From Lingula anatina (taxonomy: Eukaryota > Brachiopoda > Lingulata > Lingulida > Lingulidae), in contig NW_019775553.1 in NCBI RefSeq assembly GCF_001039355.2, positions 101,729-165,728 of the forward strand: DNA of 64,000 bases, in the 5' to 3' direction. Both the position numbers and the translations under genes were made by a program. Below the pieces are notes generated by a model that worked only from the letters and a program-made list of their open reading frames with translations, was not told the origin of the DNA and ran no database searches. Positions within the stretch are counted from its first letter, which is position 1. Each line of letters begins with the position of its first letter. This document shows, piece by piece, positions 50,345-63,907 of the stretch.

Positions 50345-51510
50345 GGTAGTAATTAACAGGGGTAGCTATCTTCTAAACCGCCCAAGATATACCAACATGT
50401 TACATATCAATAGAAAGCTTATTTCAACAGCTCTTCATTTCATATCCTTATTTTATTATGTAATCATTATGTAATGAGATATAATGGTTAATAGGTGTGC
50501 TCAACATGATCTTTACACCTTAAAAACTAGAAGTCCACTACAAATGGACATGTGTAGACAGCTTGACCCGTGAGCCCTCAATGGGATCAACAAGAATGCG
50601 CCTCAAATTAGCCATATGTGTTAAATTAGCAGAGATATCAAAATAAACCTGGTTTCCAGTTCAACTAGGCCCCCTAGCCTAACTAAAGCACGGGTAAGTC
50701 GAAAACGGGGCTGATGTTATGAAATCCCAGACACATAATTTCAGACAAACCTTAGATCTAACGAATGAATGCCAGCTTTCATCGGTTGAGAGTTCTAATT
50801 AATTTTGTCACTGGTCTAAATCATTCTCTTGGAGCCATAAACTGAAGCGGAGAAATCAGCCTTTTAGTGCTCCCCGGAGATTCCAACGGTATATAATCAG
50901 TGAGCTGCATTGGCAAGCTGAGAAATTTATTTATTTATACTGGTTCAGCCCTCTACTCACTGCCTATGTAACTGTCACTATGTCTTTCATCCATTTTCAA
51001 CATTATTATTGAACATTTTCAACCGGAGGCCCCCTCCATGCATTGACAGCAGCCACCATGTTAGTCGTGACGTCAGCCTTCTTCACCACGTGACACCTAG
51101 GGGGAGTGCCTTTGCCCATATATGTCTCATCTATATGTCTGCTTTTTAAAGCTTTAATAGATCGTCAGAATTAAGTTCACTGATAAATTCAAAATGAAAA
51201 GTATCGTTTGGCAAGTGAAAGCGGGACGTTACTCACAGAATGTGAAAGGCTTAGCAGCAATCTAGTACGGGAAATATACAGCTGCACAGTGGAGCTGCCA
51301 ATCAAACACATATATGGACAAGTGTGACCTACTTTAAAACTCAGACACGCTACCATAGGGGTAAATCAGCAATTAGACTAAAATTACGTGTTTATTTGTA
51401 AACTTCCATTATTTTAAGATAGGCTGATATGTAGTTGATATTTCATCTATCTAATACTGACAAATTCAGAAAAACACCCAAATTTTGACAATTTACTGTT
51501 AATTACTACC
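50345..51510. mobile_element. piggyBac-like non-autonomous element with TTAA target
   Basis: The 1166-base insertion lies in a PDCD11 intron. Ends are exact 15-base inverted repeats, ggtagtaattaacag (50345-50359) and its complement (51496-51510). TTAA flanks both sides (50341-50344 and 51511-51514). The other haplotype has the intact site, aaaattaagtta, with one TTAA at 61889-61892. The TTAA duplication is the hallmark of the piggyBac superfamily. There is no transposase ORF, so mobilisation would need a source elsewhere. The terminal GGT differs from the CCC start common in piggyBac, so family assignment is provisional. Confidence 0.85.
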
Positions 51511-51565
51511 TTAAGTTATAATAAGTCTATCATTATATATTATGTGATAACAAATCCATATGTAA

Positions 51566-51703
51566 CTAGAGGATCAGAGAGGCGATACCGCCTCCGAATA
51601 TTGTACCACCAGCTGGAGCAAGCGCATTCGTATAGACCCCCACATACACAAAATAAGGAACACAGCCACCAGTCTTGTGCTTGACAAGCTGTAAAAATGC
51701 AAT
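51566..51703. other. Haplotype-specific insertion fragment at a contig end
   Basis: Shared sequence ends at catatgtaa. The next 138 bases up to the N are unique and include a hairpin, gaggcg-atac-cgcctc, near 51580-51595. The partner haplotype instead continues to the next PDCD11 exon (61961-62026). Probably the end of another insertion. Confidence 0.5.
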
Positions 51704-51704
51704 N

Positions 51705-51727
51705 TGTGTACATGCGTGCGTGCGTGC

Positions 51728-51804
<77 letters not shown>
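51705..51804. repeat. (TG)n microsatellite, second allele
   Basis: Starts with tgcgtgcg units and continues as about 40 TG units. Same locus as 38968-39027. Confidence 0.95.
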
Positions 51805-51809
<5 letters not shown>

Positions 51810-51841
51810 TTATCTTTTCCACTATCGTAAATTATACTTAC

Positions 51842-52090
51842 CTGACAAACACGCCAGTGCTGGAGCTATTATTAATAAATCCACACAGAACTTGTCCTTG
51901 CTTGATGTCTTCATACTTGACAATTTCTTTATCTTTCACTTTATTTCTTTGATTCCCCTCCTTAGATAATCTTCAACATGAAAGGACAAAAAATATCCAT
52001 TAAACAATTACACATGCTTTCTTTTAACTGCAACTCACTGCAACATCAAACTTCTATCAAAAAGGGAAAAAAAATGTACTGAATATGTAT

Positions 52091-52174
<84 letters not shown>

Positions 52175-55100
52175 GACTTCCTAAGTGAAAGCACACATTT
52201 GTCCCTCTGTTTCTTATCACAGCTGACCACAAAACACTGCACAATCTGGTTCTCCTTGAAGCAGCTCAATGGCATGTCTGTGAATGTATCTGCTATGTCA
52301 GTGAACACCACCTTGCCCTTGTAGCCATCACTAAGATGAACCATTAAACCACTGTGTGGCTGGATCTGAGTGACCAGTCCTCGGACAACAGCTCCTGCCT
52401 TGACCTCACTTTTAGCACCTGAAAATTACATTAATGATATTAAATTTCATAGAACCTGACTTGATCTTGCTCTGAAGGATTTGCAATCATAGTTTTAGTA
52501 TCAAAATTCCCTTTAAAACAAAGCCGTTTCCTCACATTTTGTACTTACCAACCAATGATAGCTCCAGCTCCTTGCCCAAGCCAATTACAGTGGCAGTATA
52601 GGCTGTACCAGGCTTGAAGTACTGATCTGGGCAGGATAGCACCTGGGGGAAAAGTCATAGAATACAAATTTACATTTTGGATCATCAATGTCACACACTG
52701 ATCTTAACCTCTAAGGTCCTAAACTATTTTAAAATTTATTTAAAACCAAGTATTAATAATATCTGACCTTAAAACAAATTGTAAAAAACTATCAGGCCAG
52801 TTAATATGACAGATATGACCAACCTTTTATCATTTTCATTTTTCAAGTCTTTCGCATTTCACTGCATATTAAACAACAAATAATAATGCACTCAAATTTA
52901 CCTTCTGATTATCTGACAGGTTGAGAATGTACACTTTTCCACGTACAAGAGGATTGACCTGCATCCACAAGCAGTGATTGACAAACTGAAATATATTGTA
53001 GACTACCTTGTGTCTGCACCCAAGTGAATGTATACATGCATAAAAATGACACACAAAAAGTTCTTCAAAAAAATTGCATACCGATTCTACAGACAAGAGA
53101 GCCTGTGACAATGCTTCTATTTAATTAGTACACAAATGATCATACATGGGTAAATATGTCCTGTTTGAAACTTGAAACAGTAGATTAATATGTTCCACTT
53201 ACGGTGTGTGCAAAGGCAGTAACTTTGTCTCCTATTTTGTATGTTGATGCTGACACATCTTCATCATCCCTAAATCCTTTCACTGCCAGCTTACTACAAC
53301 ATCAAATCACAATTTCAAATCATAATAGTGGCAACGTCAGTGATGTCAGTCATGGACTTATGCAAAATATTTTCTCAATGACAACATTATAGAAAAGAGT
53401 ACCTGAAATGCTTTATAATCAGACACTGCATCTATTAAAATATGAGTGCTCACCTGGGCTTCAGTGAACACTCTGGAATAGCTTTGGAACATTTTGGATT
53501 GGAAATTGGAAGGTACCTGAAAATATGAATTGGGATATTTCTTATCATTGCTGGTTGAAGACGTTGAAAATGCAACATACTCTAATTCATTATAAGTATG
53601 TACATTCTCTAAAATACAATAGGGACTGTGTCAGTACATAAAAATTACCCCTTTTAATTTAGGTAGGTCTTGATTAATTTTGATTAATTTACCTGTATGA
53701 CTTTGAATCTCTGAACCCAATAATCTTGACCTTCACCTCTTGGTTCACTTTATAGTCTTCAAATGGTGATTTTCCCTGCAAAATTACTTTGACAAATTAT
53801 CACTAAAAAGGAAGCTTCACTGAAATGGCTCATTACAATGTTGTCTACCTAAAATCTTCTTCCTAGCAGATTAAAGATAAAAGATTTCTTTTCATGGCAC
53901 TATTTTCCCACTGTTGCAGAAAAATAAAACGCAGTAAAATCAGGCATTCATTGACAAGTGCAATACTACAGTTTAATCCTATTAACTGCACAGTAGACCA
54001 CTGGGGAAATTTTACCAAAAGATCCAATACCTCCTCAATGTCATCCACCACTTCTGATATACATATTCTACCTGGCACATCTCCAATGCTGATGTTTATC
54101 TGCAGATCAAGAAACTTGTGGATGCTGTTCAAAATGAAATAGCACATCTAAGTCATAAAAATAAAAAAGTTAAAAATCACAGCATCACATTCACACATTA
54201 ATTTAGATCACCAAGTACTTAATAAATATTACTTTCAAAAAAGTGGGCATCATTTCAAAAACCATACAATAACTATGCTAAAATTGGACTTGAACTGTAT
54301 AAAACAGTCAATTAATTGCAAAAAGAGATCTCTTGGTTGATGAGAAAACCATAAGCATTACCTTTGTATCTATAAATATCCTTTGCACAATACAAATGGA
54401 AATTATATCAAGCACAAAGCTGTCCTAAAAGTCTCACACCCAACTTTTGCACTTAACAGTCCAAAACCGGAAATAGGTTGAAAGAATTATTTTGACTTAT
54501 GTGAGTGAAAATTATGTATGTATAATATAAGTCCACTAAAAATCCCACTCACACAGCCTTGACCCTGGCTCCCAGCTTAAGCTTGTGCTCTGGCACTCCT
54601 CTTGATTTTTCTTTCTCAGCCTCCTCCCGCTCGGCATTTTTTTCTTCATGTGTTTGCAGGCTCAACAAAATGTGGTCCATGTATATCCTAAAATGGATCA
54701 TGTTTCACAGTTCACATCTTTTTACTACCTTAAACTAGAACAGTTGGTTTCAGTCTTTTAATCTATTTCTTGGACCTATCAAAATGCTAAATGCAAGAGA
54801 AAACTATTTACGTACCTCTTCACAACCACTGAATTTGTTTGGTTGATGCTAAACTGGTGTTTCTCCAGAAAGTCATTTGGATGCTGGAAACACAGAGAGT
54901 AGAGGACTTATATGGAAGAATAAACAATCTGACTGTAAAGGGGTAAATCATTTGGTGACAACATTTGTTATTTGAAGTGAAATAGTTGAATTTTAGGCAG
55001 GTATTTACAGNTCCATGTACCTATAAGTCTATTTAATCAATATCATAACTTTTTATACTTTCACATTTTTATTACTCTCGACCTACAAATTGCTGCTCGC

Positions 55101-58100
55101 GGTATCTCCTCTACACAAAACAATGACGTAACGTTATCTGCTGTGCACTGAAGCTGGTTAAGAACAATGTGCCTCGTTTCAAATTGTCTTTCAACTTCAT
55201 ATCACACAGACGGAACTTCGAAAACGAGGCCACTGAGAGGGAGACTGTTGGTTACATTTCGATACGAGCGTTCGATTGCAAGCTATGGTTAGTTCTTTGC
55301 TTCTATAAAAGTGGGTGAAAACAGTGAGTTTATTTGATAGTTTGCTGAAATCGCTTGTGAACATAGACAAAATAAAAGGTGAAAATAGGCTGTAAAAATA
55401 GCCAGCCCGTCGGGCGGGTAATCTGCAAATCTTACCCGCCTGGCCTGAAAGTTACCAGCCTCGGGCTGGCGGGCAGGCGGCCATTTCATACACTGGTATT
55501 TATAGTTTACACCTACACTGAACAATTATTATCTTCACTAGGGAAAGGTGAAACAAACCTTGATTAATGAGGGCTTTCTGCTCTCTCCCACTAGTACCTA
55601 ACTCACCTTCTTAGCAGGTAGGTATCCCAGCTTACCAAGGGCATGCCCCTTTAATGAAACCAGGATGAAGTCATCTTTGATGAGTAACACATCACATTTC
55701 ATATGCTGGCCAGGTTTAACCTTAAAGTATAACATGTATGTATATAAAACAAAATGTACATTGTACACACATCCATGGAATTTTTAAGAAACTTAACACT
55801 ATATATGTAGGTGCATTTTTCTGAGGCCTATTCTTTCCATTTCACAGCTCGTACAGCCTTGTTTATACAAACAAAGCCTTGACATCATATCATGTGAAAA
55901 ATCTAAAATTCATTCAAAATGAAATTCTAAGGAGAATGCTCTGCATCCTTTAATCAAGAGAATCCTAAACAACTCAGTAACATGTTTATTAGGGCCATGT
56001 GGAATGTAAATGTTATCTAACATGTTTTACCCTCTTGAAATAAAGACTATTATTATTATTAATGCAAAGTTATTCTACCTGTGAAAATTTATTCTCCCTT
56101 TTATGTTTGATAGCCTTGACCAGTTCCTGGTTGAAGGCCAGTTCTAAGCAGCTGGCCAGGACATCTATATGTAAGACCACAGCCTCCAAGTGGTCTCCAG
56201 GCTGACAGGTCACACCTGAGATAGAGGTCAATGACATTCTTGAATTGTATGTACACTTTATATGTGAAATAGTGGTAAACCAAACATACAATACTAAGCA
56301 AAACTTATTGCTATGGGTTAGACCATTTTCTGATTCAAAAACTTATCTGAAGAATGATACAATTCCAAAGGAAAATACACTGTCACAATTGGCATTCACT
56401 TTTTATAATATAAAATAAAATAAACATTCTGCATAATTTCATTTACTGGTGAATGATACGAACCAATCATATTTTCATAAGTGACCACGCCCCTGAGTCC
56501 GCTCTCCAGATTACATAGTGCTCCATGTTCAGTAACCTCAGCAACAGTGACACTAACTACGCTCCCTACGGCTATCTCTGACAGTCTGTGCTTCTGACCT
56601 AAAATTTATAACCTTAAATATAAGAAAAAATACAGAACAGAACAGAAAGTCACAATCTATTCTGAATTGTAAAGCAAACCACATTAAAGGATAGTATGTA
56701 TGTCTTAAAGGCAGAGAAAAAATGAACTCACGATCTTAAGAAAAAGACAAAAGAGAAATTAAACTAATATTTCAGTCTTGAGTCACCCTTTTTTGGTTCC
56801 TTAAACCTTCTGCTTTTTGCCAACATACCCTTTTTTCCCTCAAGTTTTGATAACATCAAGTCCCTCTCCACTAAATAATCCTCTAAATGGTCAATACCAA
56901 TGCTGGTGTCATCATGATAACAGTCAGACATTCGTAAACTCAGCAGAAATCGCTTTTTTTCTTCATCCACTTCAATGATCTTGGCAATCACTGATTGACC
57001 CACTTTGTAGAGGGAGGATGCATCTGCTACCCTCTTGTCTGACATAAACTAAACCAAAAACAAAGATATGAAATTAAAGAACAAGAGAAAATAGAAATTA
57101 CATAAGTTGGTATGCATAAAAACCTATAAGACAAAATTTCAAACAACACCCTTCTTAACAAGGGCATAAAAAGATATGAATTTACACTCATAACAATTAC
57201 ATGGAAAAATATACACTGTCAGATAAAAGAAAGCACCAAGAACGATCAATATTAAAAACCACTTTGCTTATATAATAAAATAACTATTGTCACTGATCAT
57301 ACTCCCTACCTTGGTTGGAGCAAGGCCTATCAGAGCATTGCATGTGTCCACAAACACACCATATTCCATCACTTTGTGTATCACACCAGGAAACAACAGG
57401 CCAGGCTAATAAACAGATCAGAAAAATTCATAAAAATTAGTCCATCTGCTAAATAACCTCTGTGGTATAATTACACCTGTAACCGCATACATGTTTCTAA
57501 CTACCTTTAAAATGAGAAAAGTGGCATTAGGAGGGAGACTTGACTAGCCATGATTAAACCACTGAATGTGTTCACTTCCACCAAACAGAGTGTGTGTCTT
57601 GAAGCCAGTTTAATGGCCTTTGTCTTCTGCCATCATGCTGAAAACCTTTAAATCAACCAATGCAGTAATGAAGTGGGCTGTTCTTCACACAAAAGAACAA
57701 CTAGGTCTTTCTATTGCCATACACTGGAGATACGGTAAATAAACAACTGGAGGGCAAAGCTGTGAAGAATTAAAACTAAAATCACTACTAAAAATGAGGT
57801 TACTACAGCAGATTCATTAATTGTCTAAATATATAAGGCACAAGAAATTTAATGCCTACTTTTATCTTGGAAAATTCTGTGATAAGGTTGTCATCTTTCG
57901 CAGCCTGAACAAAAGATGGTTTTTTGGTCAAAGTCTGAGAATGAGTTAAGGCATATTTCGAAATAATTTTTTTAATTGTTACATGCATACACTGATAACG
58001 ATGACGGTCTTAAAAATGACTATGGAAATATTGTGTAAGGATACAAGCACACTGCTTCTATTAAAATACATTGCACTCTTGATGACATTTCCTTCGCTAT

Positions 58101-61100
58101 ATGAATCCCATAATACTTCACAGTTCTCCATATGGTCTGATAGATGAGCTTTGGGAATGAAGGCCCGCAGTCGGGATGGTAACAGTGCCACATCAAAACC
58201 ACTATCAGTCTTCTTCGTAATTTTACAGTCAACCAGCTGTGGATAAAATACAGTACACAAGATTTAATATAAGGATACAAGAACTTGTCATATAACTTGA
58301 TAAGTAAAACTCATACCATTTGCTATTCATTTGCTAAATTTCAAAAGATAATGTACCTTTCCAATCTCAAAGTCTTCAGGAACTGTTGCCAGTTTACTTC
58401 CAAATGGAGTCCTTTCAGATACCTGCAAATCAGAACAGATGAAACAATTGAAACTGTTTACTTTGCTTCTTTGAGAAAGATTGAAAAAATTCTTTCCAAT
58501 GCATGTCAGTTTAATAGTACTGAAAATTCCCGTTTACAGTTTTAAATATGAAATGTATGTCTATTTAAAGAGGACGTATGAGTAGCAGTGATTTGATCCC
58601 CATGGTACATAATTGTTTTCATTAGCCAATACCTTAAACGACAAGGTAGCTCTTTCTTCATCTGGGAAACAGTTCAACACCCTACACTTTACAACTTGAC
58701 CTATGTAAAACATTTTCTCAGGATAGTCTATCTTCTCTGCACTCAGCTCTTTCTTTGGGACAAACCCCTGAAATGTGGAAAATGTGGAAATGTGGAAAAT
58801 AATACAGAACAAGCCAATCTGTGTTATTTTCAAAAAGCACTTAAAAGAGAACATACACCTTGCATACTCTTCAGTACTGAAAATCTAACATGTTCATTTT
58901 ACACATCATCAAACAATTTTTAAAGTACAAAACATTAAAAACAAACATCAGCATAAATGTTATGTATAGTATAAATTAAAAGTTCTCCTCCATTGATTAG
59001 GTTTGCAGCAATGTCTTGTATATACCTTAACATTGTTATAGAGTGCCACCAATACTCCTGCATCCATAATTTTGACAATGAATCCATCCACTGTGATGCC
59101 TGTCTCCAGCTGACTATATTGGGTTATGATGGGAAGTTTAGAGTTCACTAAAGACCTTTTGTGAGTGAGGATCAGTCTCTGTTTCGCAGGATCAACATTT
59201 AAAACCTGGAAAGATCAAGCTTAATAAAATTATACTTTTTCACCTTACAAGTTACTAATAATAAAAGTAGCTAATATGAACAAGTACGCATCATCTGCTC
59301 ATTTAAGTTGACACAGTCTGTGTGCAAACATTTTAGCATACTGATCCTCCAAGCCATCAGGGTCTGAGAATCTACTGGCCCAAAGAAGAGAACAGTGGCC
59401 AAAATTTAAATGGATGAAATGTGACATATCATCAATTTTAGCAATAAACAATAGTTTCCCCTGGCTAAAAAGGTGAGTGAGGTGGTAAGTTTTTATATCT
59501 TCTTGTGTTTTTGCCTATTCTCTGGTCCTAGCAGAAAGAGCATCACAGAGAGTTGTGGAAAAAACCTGTGAGAGGAGAGGAATCCACAGAATATTTTGAA
59601 AAAAATTGGGGAAAATGTTGCATTCTGAACACATTTAATGGGACTGCTTTTTAAAATGATCCTTACTCTGCATTTCATTTTTTGGCTTTCTTTAAACTTC
59701 TTTTCTGGCTGCTTTAGTGCTGCATCAAAAAGATGAATGGTGGGAACAAAACCTCTGATTTGATTGGAAACCTTCACAGACACGCCCTTCTTGTGAATTC
59801 CTTGCACATTGCACTAAAAAGAGATGATTACTGGACTATAAAACACACTTCTGCAAGAAAACTATATTTTTCAATACTTCATTCCATGAAATCATTCAGT
59901 TACTTAATAAAATGTTGATCAACTTCTTTATCAAATTTATTACTTATTAAACTTTATGTCAACCACCCATTTCAAATAATTTCCTCTGAAATTATATTTT
60001 AGGTAGAAAACTGTCTCATAAAAACAAAGTTTAAGTTTATTCATGGTAACATAGGCATCCACCTGGATGGATGAAAATGACAATATAAATGTAATTTTAA
60101 ATGAGTATGCTATTAATCAATTACAAGTTGTGTGACTACTCCTAACTTAATGACGACAATTGTTTAAGCCAAGTTACTTTTACTACTACTCAATTGCCAA
60201 TAGTTGCAGCACTGTCCTCTAGATCCCTCCTAGCAAAAGCAAAGGAGAGAAACTGAACTAATGCAATGAGGGTTTCTTCTTCTTTGGATTTCATGTAAAC
60301 TTATCTAAAGTATAACATAAAAACAAGAGTAATGCTTTTTCCCCACTCTCACCTCTACAACCATCCCTGGGTGAATGTCTTGGTAGCCAAGGAATTTCTG
60401 ATTTAAAACACTCCTGAAGGATAAAAGGCCAACTTGTAAAGCGTATATGCTATTAACAATATGCTTTTAACTTAGGTAATCTGTTTTATAAACACTGCTA
60501 CATGCAGAATAAATTGTACACAGTTTAGTTATCAATGCAATTTTAGTTCTTTACAGTTAATGTTACTTTATCTTTGAAACAATGCTGAAAATATTTTAAC
60601 ATGATAATTATTCAGTGCTTCATTGCATGTATTCTGTACTTACTCTTTGCATGATACAAGCATTATATTGTCCATATAGTCATGATCAAGTACCCTACAC
60701 CTAAATTTAAAAAAAACAAAAAAACAATGAATTTGTAACATGCTAAGACAAACATTTACCAACTTATACATTATTTTTCCACCTTAAGTATACACCATCA
60801 AATATTGCATTAAATGGATTTACTGAAAGTTCTTTATGCTTTGATCTTAAACTATAGTTGGTCTGCAATAGCTGGGTGCCCCTACCTGTGAGTGGATCCT
60901 GCTCTGAAGACTTGAGCAATGTCTTTGATTTCTTTGTCACTAAGGTTTTTTAACTTGAGGAAGATTAATGAAAAACATATAAATCAGAAATTTAAAACAC
61001 TCCATTTTTTTAATCTAAGAATTATTTAACTGAAATGCAATTTGAATGATATAAATACATTTATCATATCAACTAAATTAAAATCTGGCCATGATCATAT

Positions 61101-63907
61101 TAAAACGAGTTCCAAACATATATAACACTTACAGGTGCAAAAGCTGTCACATTCTTCTCAAGTCTGAGGTAGACGCCTTTAGTCTTGTCCACACTTAACA
61201 CCTCAGCCTTCTCTATGACTGACCCAGGAGAAAAAGATGCCAGCAAATCGTTTGATGGTTGTACTTCCTTGAGGTGTGGAAGCATGGATAAGGATATGGA
61301 TTTTGTTGTTGGATGGATGTACAAGATTGTGCCTCTGACCTAGACAAGGAAATATATAGTAGTTATAATTATAAATTAACTAATTATATAATATGAATAA
61401 GCTGAAGACAAACATATGCTCAAAAAGGCAAAAAGGAGCTGGTCACCAAGCACTTTAATGTGCCACTTCAAAGCAACGACAATTTTTGTTTATTTGCACT
61501 GCTTATGCACACCACTTTTCATAAAATGATAAAAGATATTTAACTGGTCTACAGTTGATGGTTTACACATATTTCATTTGAAAAAAACAATAACATTAAT
61601 TGCCTCATTTTAAGAAGCAATTTGCAGTAGAGCAAACACTCACCTCTTCCTGTTTCTGAAAACTCTGAGGATCTTTCATTAAATGAGATTTGTTGATGAT
61701 GCCAGAATAAGTCAGGAACTTCACGCCAATGCCACTCTCATATAACTGAAAAAGTTGCAAAATTTCTATAATTTAACTAGGCAGCAAAACTTACAAATAT
61801 ACAGTCATGATGTGGACAGACATACCAGTCAGAATATCAGTGTCTGTATATAAAAATTGTATTGTAATCAGAAGAAATATAAGCAAAATTAAGTTATAAT
61901 AAGTCTATCATTATATATTATGTGATAACAAACCCATATGTAATAAATCAAAAACTTTACCTTGCTTATCTTTGCATTTACAAGCATGCCTGGTAGCAAA
62001 TTCTGCAATGTTGATCCATCTGGGACCTAAAAATGTAGGCAACCATGGTCATGTACAATTAAACATATGTAAAACAAACCCCAAAGAGTGAATGGTTTTC
62101 AATTACATACAGTCTCAGAGAAATAATTCTGTTAATATAATATTATATGCCATATGCACAGTAGCTATGTAAATATCCTCAAAAAATAAGGTAACCTTGT
62201 TTCAACAAAATCAACTTTTTTCTATTGAAGTGCAGCTGCAGTGATCTGTGGGCAAACCCATACAAGCCACAGCTCTAACCTAATGGTACAAATTAACATA
62301 ATTCAACAATTACCACAGCATCATTCAACTCTTTCAGGCTGATAGTGACTTGAATGGTCCTGGTGTCTCCACTCATCAATCCCAATGATGAGCTTCCCTT
62401 TACTTTACATTTCAGATGCTGTCCTGGGTGAAGCACACATCCTTTAAAACAAACACTTCCATTTAATTTTCATATTCATAAGACATTTTACAAAGAAAGA
62501 TAAATTATCATATTCACTTCAAATATATTAAATTATTATTCAAATATAATGAACAATCCCACATGTCAGGGGTACCTTTTCCTAATCCTTTAGCAGCATC
62601 TTTATTCCCTAGAAAAGCTTGGACTCCTTTTATTCCAACATCTAGCACATAACCATGGTCTTCCTTACTGGACACAGAACAAGGAATCACCTGAGAATAA
62701 ACTGTACATTGTAGGCCAATAAGACCAAATACTTCATTAATTCATTTTAAAAAACATGACATTCAAACTAAACAGTTTATATTTTTCAAAATTGCTCAAG
62801 GATGTGATTTGTTGTTGGGGGGGACTGAAAATTGAAGATGCTGTACAATTAACTCAGAAAAGTTTTTAAAAATAGAAGTTAAAAATTAAGTTTAAAAAAA
62901 GGAATCCGAAACAAAAAACCCAAATGAATAACATCCCTGAGTGCTGTGTTAGTCAAAACAACTGACCATTTGCCAAAACACATTATGCATGCATAGAAAA
63001 AGTCAGTCAGAGCTTACATATGTACAGGCAACCTAAATCAGTTAAAACATAAAAAATGACATGATAGAAACTTTGAGCTTAAAAACAGCAATATATAAGC
63101 TTTGAGTCCCTTATCATGCCCACTTTCAATTTTGACCTGCACTGTAAGGCAATAAAGTATTAATAAAAGTTTGAGCCAAAATGGGAACAGTGATATGTTA
63201 CTTCCATTATAAATTACTTACTAAGATCAAGAAATGCACATGGCTCTCTTGTGTTCACATCTAATGAAATGAAAATTTCAAGATGGTCACCTACCATCCC
63301 TCCCTTTAATCCTGAGGCTTGAAGGGACTTGTTCACCTCGCCTGGGTTGATAGTTAGCTTCAACCTTTTCTTCCCTGCTTTTTTCCCTCCTACTAACTCA
63401 ACACACTTGCAGCACAGTACTTGGCCCACAGTGAACAGGTCATGTAGGCTAGGTATGTCCTTCCCAAAACAAAAAAGTCAAAGTGCATGGACAATATTCA
63501 TACAATTCTCAATTTTGATGAACATTTGAAGATCAATTTGTTAAACACTTGAAAAAATACTTTTTACCGAAAATTACTTTATAAAACTTTTCTTCTCCTT
63601 TGTACCATGATATGATATGATAGGTGCTACTTGTACTTGTTCACCTCACTAAAGTTCACTTCTTTTCCTCTATCTTCTTTTCACTGTAAAAGGTTATAAA
63701 ACACCATAAAAACTTTGAATCATTAAGTCTTACCTCTTCTTTCTCACCATCATTATTTGCCACCATCTGCTGCAATAGCTTAGTATAGGTGTCACTTATG
63801 CTTGTAATGGGGACAAACCCCTTCAATCCACTGGGGAGATTGAGAACCAACTCATATTGTTGGATCTCTTTCACACATCCTAAGATCAGCATTCCTGGAG
63901 ATACAGC
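51842..63907 (-). CDS. PDCD11: PDCD11/RRP5 ribosome biogenesis factor, N-terminal S1-domain exons
   Basis: This block holds 31 exons, 5' side first. Part 1: 63734-63907, 63295-63459, 62576-62690, 62314-62441, 61961-62026, 61644-61745, 61133-61339, 60886-60953, 60644-60700, 60353-60413, 59667-59813, 59026-59205, 58633-58767, 58357-58422, 58045-58236, 57860-57934 and 57310-57405. Part 2: 56787-57048, 56464-56598, 56079-56215, 55607-55720, 54816-54883, 54553-54687, 54031-54124, 53693-53775, 53454-53516, 53203-53293, 52902-52958, 52549-52642, 52172-52418 and 51842-51970. They encode serial S1/OB-fold domains. Good matches to known RRP5 are [47 protein letters not shown] and RYLPISNPK. Total 3743 bases, leaving phase 2. 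This joins the exon at 38612-38725, which expects it. The first about 80 residues lie right of 64000. The S1 array contacts pre-rRNA in the 90S and pre-60S particles. Confidence 0.95.
52093..52170. repeat. PDCD11: Expanded (AT)n tract at a splice donor, second allele
   Basis: 78 bases with one interruption at about 52140. It supplies the donor of the exon at 52172-52418. The other allele has 19 bases. Confidence 0.92.
55012..55494. other. Haplotype-specific insertion with nested GC-rich hairpin
   Basis: The other haplotype reads straight through (42152-42161). Here the block starts after the N at 55011 and rejoins shared sequence at about 55496. The words before the N (gtatttacag) and after the insert (gtatttatag) look like a target duplication with one difference. 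Inside, gccagcccg (55401-55409) pairs with cgggctggc (55462-55470), and ggcgggtaa (55413-55421) pairs with ttacccgcc (55432-55440). No ORF of note. Confidence 0.6.
58675..61943. repeat. Haplotype duplicate, paired with 47106-51565
   Basis: The copies appear identical over the first 1.77 kb (to about 48886). After that they diverge with indels, and the 47106 copy carries the TTAA-flanked insertion. Confidence 0.85.

Noticed and set aside
59420-59440. Minus-strand TGATGAT followed about 75 bases later by CTGA in the intron between the S1 exons at 59026 and 59667
   Set aside because: No purine before the C box, no terminal stem, and no clear C'/D' boxes, so it is too weak for a C/D snoRNA call.
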